A program made the position numbers and the translations under genes. Below, one piece after another: positions 9,699-21,800 of a stretch of 64,000 bases of DNA. Every line of letters begins with the position of its first letter. Positions within the stretch are counted from its first letter, which is position 1. The notes beneath the pieces are model-generated. The model was not told the DNA's origin, did no database searches, and saw nothing but the letters and a program-made list of their open reading frames with translations. The DNA is from Theristus sp. LFF4_11 (Eukaryota > Nematoda > Chromadorea > Monhysterida > Xyalidae): NCBI GenBank assembly GCA_030248135.1, contig JASANC010002136.1:1-64000 (forward strand), given 5' to 3'.

Positions 9699-12600
9699 TT
9701 TTTCTACCTGAACGGGCATACAAAATATTATTGGTATACAAAAATGTGCATGTAAGTGCAAAATGTACTCGAGAAGCTGTTCTCCAAACGAGTGGTTGGT
9801 CAAAATATGTTTCAGACCTTGGCGAACAATCAACGGTTGTTTTTATTCTCCCGGAAATGTTGTATGCGTTTGAAAGTTTTTTGTTGTTGCAAAAAGTCCT
9901 TTTTACGAAACTGTTGACACTCGCCACACAGCTTATTATTACCAAACTGTTGCTGATGTTGTTTGGTAACCTCATGTGCTTTCTTACACAATGCGCGCGT
10001 TTGTTTTTTTCGAAAACTTTTGCGTGTTCACACTGTGCGTGTATCGCGCTTTTTTGCGTGCAGCGAGCATTTTTTTTCTTATCGTCATGACGACAACTCG
10101 TTACAAAACTCATTATTGACAGGAAAGTGCGCTGTGAAGTGGACGCTTTAGGTACAGGCGGTTTTTTGTAGCAGTGGAAAAATAGTTTTTTGCCATCAGT
10201 AGAAAAACTATATTTTCTTCTATTCGCAAAAGAAAACATTTTTTTTCTTGTGCCATTCTCGTTTAAATTAAGAAGGTCAACAGTGTGGTCAACAAAATGT
10301 CATCAGAATAGTTCTTTTATTCGTTTATTTGCTTGCTCTCTCTTTTTCACGTTCATGGCACGGAAGTTCTGCATTACTGAGATTCACACGCAGCAAAGAA
10401 CATTGAAATTTCATTCAAAAACGCACTTTGGTTGAAAATATCTTGTATTGATTAAAAAACAATTTGTTTTATCGCAGAATTCCGCCAAATTACGGTATAT
10501 AAAAGAGCTTTATTAATGGTGAGAAACATCCGAGTAACACATGTAAATGCAAGTAAACATTTAAAAAACGAAAGTAGGAAGAACAAGAAAAACAACGGAA
10601 TAAAACCGCAATAACATGAACTAGGAATGTACGTATTGCAGAGACCGAACACCCAGAGCAGTGTGGGTGGCGCAACTGTGATCAGTAAGCTTTCGATCAC
10701 CAGATTTATTGGGATAAGCCAGCTGTCATTGAAATCTATGTTGAAAAAACCAAGCCAAAACGTGCCGAACTTGTTGTTCGAAACAGAGCAGCAAAAAACA
10801 TTCGAAGTTATTAAAAAAACATGTTTTTTTCATAAAAAACATCGTTCATACTTCATGGTGCCCAACATGTTCTTTACTATGAATGGCATAGATTGCTTTT
10901 TTTCTGTCAGTCAGATCCACCAACACCAATCAATTCAGCAAACCATTTTGAAAAACATGCATCCCCACATCGATCAGCAAAACTTTGAATAAAATCAATT
11001 TATTTCCATTCTGGTCGATTATTTTTTGAAATCAGGATTGACATGATTTTCTTGCGTTTTCACGCTTTGAATCTTTTGTGATGACTCACGTAACGTAAGG
11101 TAGACTATGTTTGTCTAAACCTGCCACTTTTCGAAGAATACATAATGTGCGAAACGTTAGCAAAGTGTGCGGCTTTCGCCGACTGGTGCCTGCGTCATCG
11201 TGTCCGGTCCGTCCAATGCATCCCCCTCTAACAGACCACAACTACAATGTAGTACACAACGTTTTTCAGCAATAGTGGTTGTGTTTTATACACACATGTT
11301 AATTTTTCATAGCAAAAGAAAGCAACTGACGAACATGTGACTGAAGGCAACGCTCGTAAAATGATCCCCATTTTGAACAACGCTAAGAAATGTAACACCT
11401 AAAAATTGATTTCTCATTAAAAAACGGGCTGTGCGAAACTCTGTCGCCGATAAACACACCCATACAATATCCCAGTGTAAGCACAGGGAAATATTTGCCA
11501 GTTCCATATGCCGTTCTCCAGTCATCCCAAATTGCCAATGTCGGTTCCATTCCATTATTCGCTTGTCTGCCATTTGAGAAATTTCAGCCAAAAATTTCTC
11601 CACACGGTTGAGTGAGACGGTTGAGATACCGTATGTACCACCACACAAGTACCGGGTGTCACGGACGTGAACGCGACTTCACGTGCAGTCACGGGGCAGA
11701 CACATGAATGGTTTGAAGTGTGTTTTTGGCCTCTGTTGCAACGGCGATAATGAAAGTGCGGTGTTCAGGCGTGCCAGGGGTTCGATTCAGACATGGACGT
11801 TTTAATATCGCAAAAGACCACTGGTACCAAGGGTGGTATTATATTGTTTTTGTTCTAATACTATGAGCAAAGAGTGGTTCGAAATATAATAATCCGTCGA
11901 GAGTTCGCTATAATTTACGACACTATGAGTGCATTAAGAGATGATGAACGGACATCCAATGGAGAAAAAAGTGCCTTTCTGAAAGGCGGAATATGAGCGA
12001 AAAATGTAAAAGTTATGTGGTAAATATGAACACACAAAAATAAGAATCATTTTACATTATCCTATACGTCTAGCATAGTTTGAAACTGCTGTTACTAATC
12101 CATTTTTTTGCTAAGCGTCTTTGCCTCGTTTTCTGATTTTTAGCTGCCTTGTTTTTCTTTCGAAGTTTTCTAGGATGGTCCATGTTACTACCATGTTCGT
12201 CAGATACATGTAGATGCAGCACCAACATCAGAGATACACAGCAATGCTGGAATGAGTGTTGATTGCCGATGCGACACAGCATGTATGTTTGAAATTCTCT
12301 TGTTAAAAACATTTTTAACGATTTTCACGTTATCAGCTGAAGAGCAGCATCATTGCGTTTGCCTGCAGACGTGTGAAAAACCGTGCTGATTCATGTGCGG
12401 ATGTTTGACTGTTGCTATTTTTTGAACACAAGCATGAAAGCGCGCATGTTTTGAACGCGAATGTATGCCGTTCATTGTCAACATGTTCTTTCACGTATTT
12501 TTCAAAACTAGAATGTTTGCGTGAAGTTTCATACATGCATCGCTTAGCTCTGAGTGCTTTCCGTGAATTTTATGAGAGCCCAACATCAACACACACCCCG

Positions 12601-12836
12601 ATTAGTATGTGTTGTGTCTGCCGCAATGTTTGCCGCGTTGTGTCTTTCGACGGTACGCATGTATAACTTGACGGCACGGCAAAAAAGCTGCCCAGAACAC
12701 TGCCTTTAGTTTATTCTTTGTTTATTACTCGTTCACGGTCCATTAAATTTTTGTTCTTTTTTCTCTGCGGTTTCCGGTGCGCTTTACCGCAGTCAATAAC
12801 CTTTGGGCACTACTCCGGCTCTACTGTAAATAAAAG

Positions 12837-13006
12837 TACAATCGAACTCTAAATTATAGGGAATCAGCTGATTGGTTGGTGATCACGTGATGCATGCTTT
12901 CTGTGCAGTAATTGCTGTCCGGGTGGAGTTTGGTTTGCACAGAGAGCATGCGTCAGATAATCATCAACCAATCAGCTGATTACCTATAATTTAGAGTTCA
13001 TCTGTA
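12837..13006. mobile_element. MITE family A, full-length palindromic copy
   Basis: About 170 bp. The left end reads TACAATCGAACTCTAAATTA then TAGGGAATCAGCTGATTGG; the right end is its reverse complement, CCAATCAGCTGATTACCTAT then AATTTAGAGTTC. Both arms also carry GCATGC and CACAGA blocks, so the element is nearly palindromic throughout. Consensus ends across copies are TA followed by CAGTCGAACTCTAAATTATA, consistent with a TA target and Tc1/mariner-type mobilisation. No coding capacity. Confidence 0.85.
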
Positions 13007-13009
13007 AGC

Positions 13010-13182
13010 ATGAGTCACAACCACCGATCCACGAAAACGATTGTAACATATCGGGTTTGGTTGAAATCAAACGCCACATTTTTGGCTAAAAAATTTTCTT
13101 GCAACTCCGATCCCGTTCTTTCTTCTTTCGCAACCTCTTTGTACATATACTTCGCAAAAAAGGAACAAGTGAACAAACGTAC
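13010..13182. mobile_element. MITE family C-like copy, ends decayed
   Basis: Internal phrases match the 43742 copy: TATCGGGTTTGGTTGAAATC, GCAACTCCGATCCCGTTCTT, and a right end ACAAGTGAACAAACGTACTG. It sits directly next to the family A copy. Confidence 0.5.
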
Positions 13183-14932
13183 TGTAATTGTGTTACCTTT
13201 CTAATGTGCTATTTTAAACTGGAGTCGTTCTCGTTGCTCGGGCGTGTGCATGGAGAAGTGGTATATTTAATTAACTTTTATTTTGGTCCCGAGACTCAAT
13301 GCGCGCATATATTGTAGGTATTATCGTTCTCATTAAACGTGTCGCAAAATGTGTATGCACGCACAGATAAGAAAAAAATGTTTCACGGCAACAAAATTAA
13401 TACTGAACGTGATCTGCTGACGGTAGTTTTGTGCTAGAAAATGAAAAAAAAAACAAATCTAATCAGAATTTTCTTTCACGGGTAAAATCTTTTTAATTCA
13501 TATTCGTTCGGGCGCTAAACAGCGCGTTCAGTTTTTAGCTGTGCGGCGTTTCCACAGATTCATTCAACATACTCCGCTGAGTTGCCACATAAACATTGAA
13601 ACTAGATTCCTTTCACTTGTGTACTTATTTTTAATCTTGCTTTAAGTTTAATTAATTCTGCATTAAAGCCATTGACTTCGGCTCTCTATTTTCTTGATGT
13701 TTTCCGTTAAAAAAAGCTGCATTTTCAAGCGCTCAACCATGCAATGATACCTACAGAACAAAAAATGTATGACATCAGGCCAGGTGCACATGAGCAAGTT
13801 CCTCAAAAAAAGAACTCTGCAAACACCGTTCTTCGAGCCGCAATTAAGCGAGCAGAAAAAGTACATCAACATCACTTTTATGCTATTCATTTTTTTGTTT
13901 TGCGACGTAAGTGATCCAAAAAAAGTTCAGGCATTTTTCGGCGAACATGTTTGAACAAAAGTTATGCATAATTTTTAAGCTCTGTCGAGAAGTTTACTTT
14001 TTGGATATTTTTCAAAGCAAGCACCGCCAGTTTTCTGAACGTTGACCCTAAAAATTGTTCTTGGCCACTTTAATTGGGTAACAAATGTGCCCAAACAATT
14101 GTGATTTGCGAAATCAGCACGTCAAGTACTGTAACAGGGAGGGCCGGGATGATATTCTCAAAGTTCAAAAGCCAAAAATCTTCAAAAATCGCACACACAC
14201 TTACAACGCCACCCTGTATATTTTTTCAGTCAGCGTACGCGTGTTCTTCACGTTTTTTATGACAAAACGACACAGACGAAGAGAATGTTTATAATGTGAT
14301 GGACTGGCCGGGCCTGGCCTGCTGGCCTTCTGCCGTTTGTTGTACAGCGAGAAAGCGAACATTTTTATGTAAACAAAATGTACATATATTCTGTTTTGCT
14401 CGTCCACTTATTGCGCACACCCAATACTGCGTATACATTTTGTTCAATTTTCCATCGTTGAGAACTTTTCTTGTTTGCTTGTTTCTCTTTATTGAAGCGC
14501 TGGCATTGCAAAGCCCTGCTGTGGTGTGTAGATTTTGATCTTCAGCTTCATGGAATAAAATTTCAAACGTTTAAACAAAGTGAAAATCTGCTGTTGCAGT
14601 TTCACCACAGCAGGTATGTATGTATTCGCAGTTTTTTTTTAATTTTAATATTTCGCAACTCTAAAATTAGGAATTAAAAGTTATTTGTAGAGTTGAAAAT
14701 GGAATCGCAAAGGCAATAACAGGCAAAACATCGAACAACAAAAATAAAACTAGCTGAGCATCATAATTCAGCTTTCGAATTTGAATTATTGGTCGGTCAA
14801 GTGAAAGTCCATAATCAATTAGTCAAATCAAACAATCGGGATCAAACAAGCAATCAACGAACGCGCAAAAGAGCGACATCATCCATATGAACCAACACTG
14901 CGCGTGGATCGTGGTCAATCGATCAATGTTCA

Positions 14933-17626
14933 ATGCTCAACCAGTTTCGCCTGTGCAAATGGACACCGCGCGGCTTCAAAAAGCGACTCCTCCTTTCATT
15001 CCTGCTGTTCTGTTCCGTTTGTTACGTAAACATCCGTCTGAACAATCCATCCGTAGTGGCAACAGATGACAAACAATCTCAAGTATTCGAACGGCAAAAA
15101 CGAGTGGTTGACAATGAGACCACTGTAATACTCGGTGACGACGACGACGACGGCGTCGCCGCTGGTGTCCGGATCGATCCGCCGCCGGGTTTTCGGTCGC
15201 ACGTCTTCAACGTGACCAGCGGCCGGTACCTTCTGCGGATGGGCGCCGAGGAGACGTGGTTTCGTGCGATTATGACGCCGCGTAAGCCGGAGAATAAATT
15301 GATGGACAGACAAACGACGGTGAACCCGGTGAATGGTGGCAATGGCGACGAAGCTGGGCAGCGTGAAACGTCGACAAGTCACGACAACAGAACAAATGAG
15401 AATTTGAATTTTTGGCTGACGGCATTGGTGATGACAACGAGCGAGCGGAAGTCTCGCCGGGACTCGGTTCGCGCCACCTGGGCGGAGGACGGACGAATGC
15501 TCGGAATGAGGCTGATCTTTGTGCTCGCGACAGCAAACGACACCGCGCGCGAGACGGAGACTTTGGTGAGGTTCGTTTTGCTTTGGTCAGGTTTTTTTCT
15601 TTTTTTCTTTCTCTTGTGCGCATTTGATTGTTTCGATTTCCTCAAGTATCGTTGTTTGAAGCTGGTCAAACTTGTTGCACGATCGCAGACAAACACACTG
15701 GCAGACCATGGCGCTGTGATCGCCGCATCATTGATGAATCACGTGCAGGGTTTATTTCAGGCTTCAGAACAACTTGAACATGGCGACCTGCTGTTATTGA
15801 ACGTTATAGAGGCATATGAGCAGCTGTCGACAAAGGTGATTAAAAAATATCGGAGCTTTTTTTGCTTTCTTTGACGTGATATCAAGTCCTACACACATAG
15901 CATAATGAAGGTTTCGGCTCCTAGTCAGTTATTTTTTAGAACAAACACGCCTGCCAAAACACATCAGCTGCCACAGGCCACACACACGCACAGAAAATGT
16001 TCGCGCGTGTGTGCCAGTGCGTTTGTTTATCACTGAATTATCTATGTTTATCCAGCATTATATTGAGCGGTTTATTTAAAAAGTTGCACTTGTTCAAATC
16101 AGGCCTTCCCTTACTTACCCGTCTAAAAATTTACAGGTGGCCGCCGCACTGGTGTGGGCGTCAGTGAACTGCGTCGACAGTGACTGGCTGATGAAGACTG
16201 ATGATGACATGTTGATCAGGGTTGATGTGCTGCAGCAGCGTCTACGCGCGCACGCGCATCAGACGGTCGCAATTTACGGGCATACGTACGAAAATGTACG
16301 CGTACATCGAACGGGCAAATGGTCGGTTGTTGGTGATGCATTGTAGCATCGGTGATTTGGAAAATGGGGAAGGAAACAACAACGGACACAAGAGGCACTG
16401 TCACTGAACACAAGTTTATGGTGTCGTCCATATTTGCATGGGAGGGAGCGGGTAATGCAGCAAATCACAAAGTTAGTCTGATTGTTTTGCTTCAGCTATA
16501 CTGTTTTGTACCTATGATCTTTTAGTTTGGTGCCGAGACTCAATATGTGCATAGATACAGGTAAACAGTTTCACGCATGACGCGGCATTGGCAAAGTGAT
16601 CTGAGTTGAGTACCCGGTCACTTGGGCAATTTGGAATTGCCACGTAATGTTTGAAACCAGTTTCCTATCACGTCTGCAAACTAATTGAGTCGCAGAACCT
16701 AAAAAATGGTAACACAAAAATTAAAGAAATATTCTCTCCAACCAGGGCCGTCGGGCGCCACCAAGTGAGCAGTGACCACTTTGCGCACTCCTACTGCTCG
16801 GGCGCCGGCTACGCGATGAATCGGCGGACGCTGCTGCGGCTGATCGTGGCGCTGCCGCACTCGACGCCGCTGCCGCTCGAGGACGCCTGGGTGACCGGAC
16901 AGCTGGCGGAGCTCGCGCGCGTCCCTCGGCTCGACATCGATCCGCTCGAGCCGTGGTGCGTCGGGGGCGTTTTTGATTTTGTTTGTTTGGGTGTTTTTTT
17001 AGGGTTGTGTGGGGTGTCGACCAATACTGTTTGTAACTGAGGGGCTGGTGCCCGCACATGAGCAGCGGCGGATAGTGTTTTGAGTGAATTCGATGTTGTT
17101 TTGGTCTAACCATATGTGGTATCCCGTAACAAGAACGTCACAGCAAGCTCACAGACTCAGCAAAAAAAGTTCAGTTCCGTTCACAAGGCATAGAAATCCG
17201 AAATCCGGACGGGCGCACCTGCGTGCGAGTTTTTTCTCGCCAAAATGATTTTCGATGTTTGCTTCTGCTTCCATTTCCGTTTCCGAAATTCCGGTGAGTC
17301 TGGTGCTCAGGAATGGTCAGGTAATAGAAATTTTTTTTTGACTTTTTTATATTTCGGAAGCAGCAACGGAAATGAAAATGGAAACGGAAATAGTAAATTT
17401 GTTCAGCGTGCAGTCACCATGATGTTTCTTGGAACATTTCAGCGTCATCCTGGAAGCGTGCAGTATCAAATACAAAGTGTTCTACCATCGACCGAATCAT
17501 TCAAAATCAGCGCTGATTGCCGAGTACGCTCGAATGAAGACGATGGCACGAGACCGTGAGATTTGCTGGAATCCCCTGTGTCATTTTCGGCCTCGTTGCA
17601 CCTTTCAAGTGCATTGTGCGTACTGA
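14933..17626 (+). CDS. Beta-1,3-galactosyltransferase-like glycosyltransferase (GT31)
   Basis: Five exons: 14933-15565, 15761-15835, 16137-16321, 16746-16955, 17443-17626; about 427 residues with all phases consistent. Type II Golgi topology: short basic N-terminus, one hydrophobic anchor (LLLSFLLFCSVCYV, about 20-34), then a stem with an acidic DDDDDG run. The catalytic domain shows SRRDSVRATWAE (family R-R-x-x-I-R-x-T-W, about 174-186), DWLMKTDDDMLIRVD with the metal/UDP-binding DDD (about 257-259), YCSGAGYAMNR (about 314) and LPLEDAWVTG (about 342, the family EDV region). GT31 enzymes transfer Gal, GlcNAc or GalNAc in beta-1,3 linkage; which donor and acceptor this one uses cannot be read from the sequence. 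The Cys-containing tail (WNPLCHFRPRC) is as expected for a lumenal domain. The exon 4 donor was chosen by phase. Confidence 0.88.
16516..16710. repeat. Dispersed repeat family E, copy 1 (GT31 intron 3)
   Basis: Matches 54303-54445: GGTGCCGAGACTCAAT, GTAAACAG, CATGACGCGG, TTGGCAAAGTGATC, then an ACGTCTGCAAA block and TTGAGTCGCAGAACC. A fragment (GGTCCCGAGACTCAATGCGC) also occurs near 13285. Element class unknown. Confidence 0.6.
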
Positions 17627-18890
17627 AAAGTTAGCAAGTCCTTGTCTGAAGACCGGACACGCACACTTTTTTCATCACACATGGTATTGTTTGTTTTGAC
17701 GGATGTCATTTGCAGTCATATCAGATACACACACCAGGGCTGGTGTGAGGGCACATCTGTTTATGCCAGAATGTTCGTTTTTGATTGTGTAACAATAGGA
17801 TTAAAATCACTTTTTTAAAAAGTATGCCCTTCTTCCAGACAAGCATTTTCATATCAGCGACAATGGTGAAGAAGCTGAATAAGAACAATAACGCATGTTG
17901 ATATGCAGGAAGCTGATTTTTTTGCTTTTTCAAATTCAATGTCTATGAGGGACGCTATGAAACTTGGATTTCGGCTTTAAAAACTGCTGTCGCATTTCAT
18001 CGATCCATTATAACCAAGCCAGAATGATCAGTTACTGTATTGTGATGTTGGAAACTTTGAAAATTTGAAATGATGGTTTTGCTCATGCGTTTCTTTGCAC
18101 ACTTATTCACCTTTTTGCGTCGTTTGCTTCATGCGCTAAATGAACCTTTTCAAAAAATATACGACATTTTGTCTTTTGCTGTGTTATGCGACTTTTTACA
18201 CGTCACACATTACGGGTGATGGAGGACACTTTTTCTGTATTCTCAACGGATTATTGAATTTGAATCGATGTTGTCAGTGATTTCTTTCCAAAATTTCCAT
18301 GATTACAGCTTGTGTTTTTGTGACCTGCTGACCATGTCAGCTTTGGTAATTTTTACGTTTTTTACAAATACCACACCAAACGGAATATTGTTCAGCTTTA
18401 GTTCTGTTTCTTTGCATGCGTTTTGACTTTTCATCTTACTGGTGACAATACTGGTATCACAAATACAATGAGTCTATAACGAATGAACGAACAGTTATTT
18501 TCGGCGATGTTTTTAGTCAGGGCTAACCCAGAAAAGCATACAGAACGCCGTCGAGTAAAGCGCCCATCGAGTTTTCTCTGTCATTAAGTGCCTATACATC
18601 TGTCGGCGGGGCTCGATCCTCCGAACGCACGGACAATGGTCTGACGCGCTTCCACCCAGGCTACGATGCCCCACCTACATGCTTATCGTGTGCGAAAAAA
18701 ATCTGGTTACTCTGCTATCATGCTGGAGTTATGACTTATGAGTCTGTCAATAAAAAAGTATACAACAGAAACTGCGACTGTGAAAACGATCCATGCAAAA
18801 AACTGTTCGCAAAAAAAACTGAAAAAGTCCGCATGTACCCTGTGAATTGAAAGCATACACCAGTTGGTGAGCTAGCAAACGCGGTTGACT
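17627..18890. other. Convergent intergenic region
   Basis: Lies between the 3' ends of the GT31 gene and the inositol dehydrogenase gene. AT-rich; no supported exon. It contains one inverted SINE copy at 18524-18680 and an AATAAA near 18748 on the plus strand. Confidence 0.6.
18524..18680 (-). mobile_element. tRNA-derived SINE, minus-strand copy
   Basis: On the minus strand: AGCCTGGGTGGAAGCGCG (A-box-like), then GGAGGATCGAGCCCCGCC (B-box-like) and the shared tail GGCACTTAATGACAGA and GACGGCGTTCTGT. Four plus-strand copies occur at 53.5-56.0 kb. Confidence 0.75.
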
Positions 18891-21800
18891 TCACTCAATT
18901 TTGTCCACTTTCACTGGTTGGCCAGAGAGCAGTGACTTTTTTGCAGCCAAAGCCATTGCAACTGCGACGGCGCCGTCCGTCACCGTACATCTGGATGGTT
19001 TACCTGAAGAAATTTGTGTGTCGTCGTCACCTTGGCCGTTTCAAAAACATATTTCTCCTTGTAAAGTTCACTGGCCGGTTACAACATGGCATTTTTTCTT
19101 TCAATGGTTTTGTAATTTGTTTCCGACGGTTTTTTTATCAAACATTTTGAGAAACTAGTCATTTTTTTGGTCAGCAGATGCCGAAGATCAATGACAATAG
19201 TAAGCGTAACACCGGATAGAATAGAAGTTCTCAGTGAATTTTAATTTTATGAAATGCACTTTGATTGCTTGCACGCACCCTGTAGCACGTTGTCAATGAA
19301 CTCGTTAACTTCCAATCCATAAGTGGCGGAATGACGAACGAAAGTGTCGGTCAATTGACGGTCTCGGTAGCTGACCGTGGCATTCGCCATCACACACGAA
19401 TTCGGAACCTTTTCAAATGAAAAAATTAAGATAGTTCAACAAAAAAGTATTTCAACGGCCCTGATGGGTTCTCTTAATCGGTTGTGTTCTCACCTCATTG
19501 TCCAACTGAATGCTTCCTTTCGATCCGAAAACGACCGCCCGAAAATCGGAGCCCTGTGGTGCTTGGCGAACTGCAGCTACCGTAGCCATGGCGCCAGATT
19601 CAAATTTCACGCTTACGGTGGTGCTGTCGACGTCGTCGAGATCCGTGTAGCATTCGGGAGCGATTTGGATTGAACCCTGCTTGGTGGTTTATTTCCAGTT
19701 GGTTTTATTCATTTTTTTAAATGCGCACCCTCTTTTCTGCCAGATTTGAAATTGTCCCGTCTATGCGGCCCATCCTGAAACACACGGTTGGCTGTTCATG
19801 GACCGAAAGTTGGCCAAAGTTTTCATCCCGTTGGCCTTTCGCACCCCTAAAAAACACCGGAACACATCTCAACTCGCTCTTTTCATACTGTTTTCTGAAG
19901 CCCAAGAAATTGTGCACTGAAACGATTGACCGGCACCCATTCCATTTATTTTTGAAACATTCCATAGAAAAAATTCGCTGCATTAAAATCAAGAAGTCGA
20001 CGCTGCAATGCAAGATCAAAACGTAGACCAAGCAACCGGATCTCAAAACAGCGAACTTCGCCGGAGAAAACGAACGCAACGTTTCACGCAACGCGCCTTT
20101 TATGAAAGCGCTTCACAAACGTTTCTTTCTCGGTTCAGTGCGTCTTTTCAGTTCGGTGTCAGTTTTGTTTTGAGCGATAACGACCAACCTGCGCGTAGAC
20201 CTCCGTCGGTTCGCATCCGCTGACGAATCGCAACAAATCAAAGTCGTGCACGCACATGTCGATGTGGATGCCGCCCGACGTTCGCAGGTAATCGATCGTA
20301 TTCGTAAACTGCGAGCCGTCAGCCGAGATGAACTGCATCAGTCGCGGCGAGCCGATTTCGCCTACAAAACAAACTGACGTGACGCGACGTGACGTGACAT
20401 GACGTGGCGTGATGTGACGTGACGTGACGTGAAATGACATGACATGACGTGACATGACGTGGCGTGATGTGACGTGACGCGACATGACATGACGTGACAT
20501 GACGTGACGTGACGTGACGTGACGTGATGTGACGTGACGTGACATGACATGACGTGACATGACGTGACGTGACGTGACGTGCGTGACGTGACATGACATG
20601 ACGTTGCTTACGCCTGCATAAATCATACTCGCCTAGCAACAACACAGCAGTGACATCACCGTTGTCTGTTAAGGCCCATTCATGCAAGCGCGCGCTGAAG
20701 CGCGCTGACGCGCGCTGACCAGCTTCATCATGAATGAAGAAATGAAGCTGCGTCAGCCGCTGCGGCTTTTTAGGTTTTTTGTCCATTCACGAACGCGCGC
20801 GCTGAAGCGCGCTGAAGCGCGCTGACCAGCTTCATCATGAATGAAGAAATGAAGCTGCGTCAGCCGCTGCGGCTTTTGATGTCCGGACCCCAAATGCCGC
20901 AGCGGCTTGTCTGAAAAATGAAACGTATTTGCATAATTTCTGCGCTTTCAATTGTGATAGATGCAGACCAAAAAGGGAATGAATTTAATTGTGGTAAAAT
21001 TAAATTAATTGAGGAATACAGTAAGTTTTATTGTGCTGCGTTTGTGAAAGAAACCAACAGATAAAAACGATAAAAGCAACTGGGCTCAGACGGGTTTCGA
21101 ACTTTGGCCTCTGTGCTGACAGGCACAACATGTTACCACTGCACTATAGTAGTTGACAGGTGGGAACCTCTCTAGGTGTTTGTTCATTAAATGTCATTCA
21201 GTTTTATCGTTTTGTGCTGTTGTCTGTGTTGTCTCCGTACGTGCTGTTTAGTACACACTATATACCGCTTCGATTCGTTGTTTTCGCCGTTTCAGTGAAT
21301 GTTTTGATCTTTTGATTTGTGCAACATTCACTAATCATGTGCTGCCGTTGAGGAAACTTTTTTTGCAATGAAGCAAAGCTAGCAAAGCTTGTTCTTGCGG
21401 GCTGCACACCGGTTTTAAGGGCTGCGCAAATCAGTACCCCACACCGTCGCACGGGTACAGTTCACATAAATTTCACATAAATTTCTTGCACTACTTTTAT
21501 GCTTTGTTGAGTATTCGTATTCTCACTGTCACACTTATTTTGAGACTAATTACGCTATACAATACTGTTCAGAATCTGTCAGAAAAGTACTAAATGATTT
21601 AACAAAAAAGTCTTGCAACATTTGTGAAAGATTGTCACTGACAGCAACATAATCAGCGATTTTGCACACACAAATTTGATGTCCGGACATCAAATGCCGC
21701 AGCGGCTGACGCAGCTTCATTTCTTCATTCACGATGAAGCTGGTCAGCGCGCTTCAGCGCGCTTCAGCGCGCGCGTCCGTGAATGCGCATGTGCTCCAAA

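Larger units (their letters stand above)
9699..14932. other. Gene-poor intergenic region, 5.2 kb
   Basis: Separates divergent genes (DB-module on minus, GT31 on plus), so both promoters should lie here. I see no exon with family resemblance on either strand. It contains a full MITE A (12837-13006), a family C-like stretch (13010-13182), a family C left end near 11103-11145, and a short family E piece near 13285. The base composition is AT-rich with many homopolymer T/A runs. Confidence 0.6.

Noticed and set aside
9478..10239. 253-codon minus-strand open frame
   Set aside because: It overlaps DB-module exon 1 in a different frame, has no domain resemblance and a composition expected of AT-rich noncoding DNA plus an exon shadow.
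20159..20786. Long minus-strand open frames (155 codons) rich in Ser-Arg-His-Val
   Set aside because: They are translations of the GTGAC pentamer satellite running into exon 3 of the inositol dehydrogenase gene; no independent protein.
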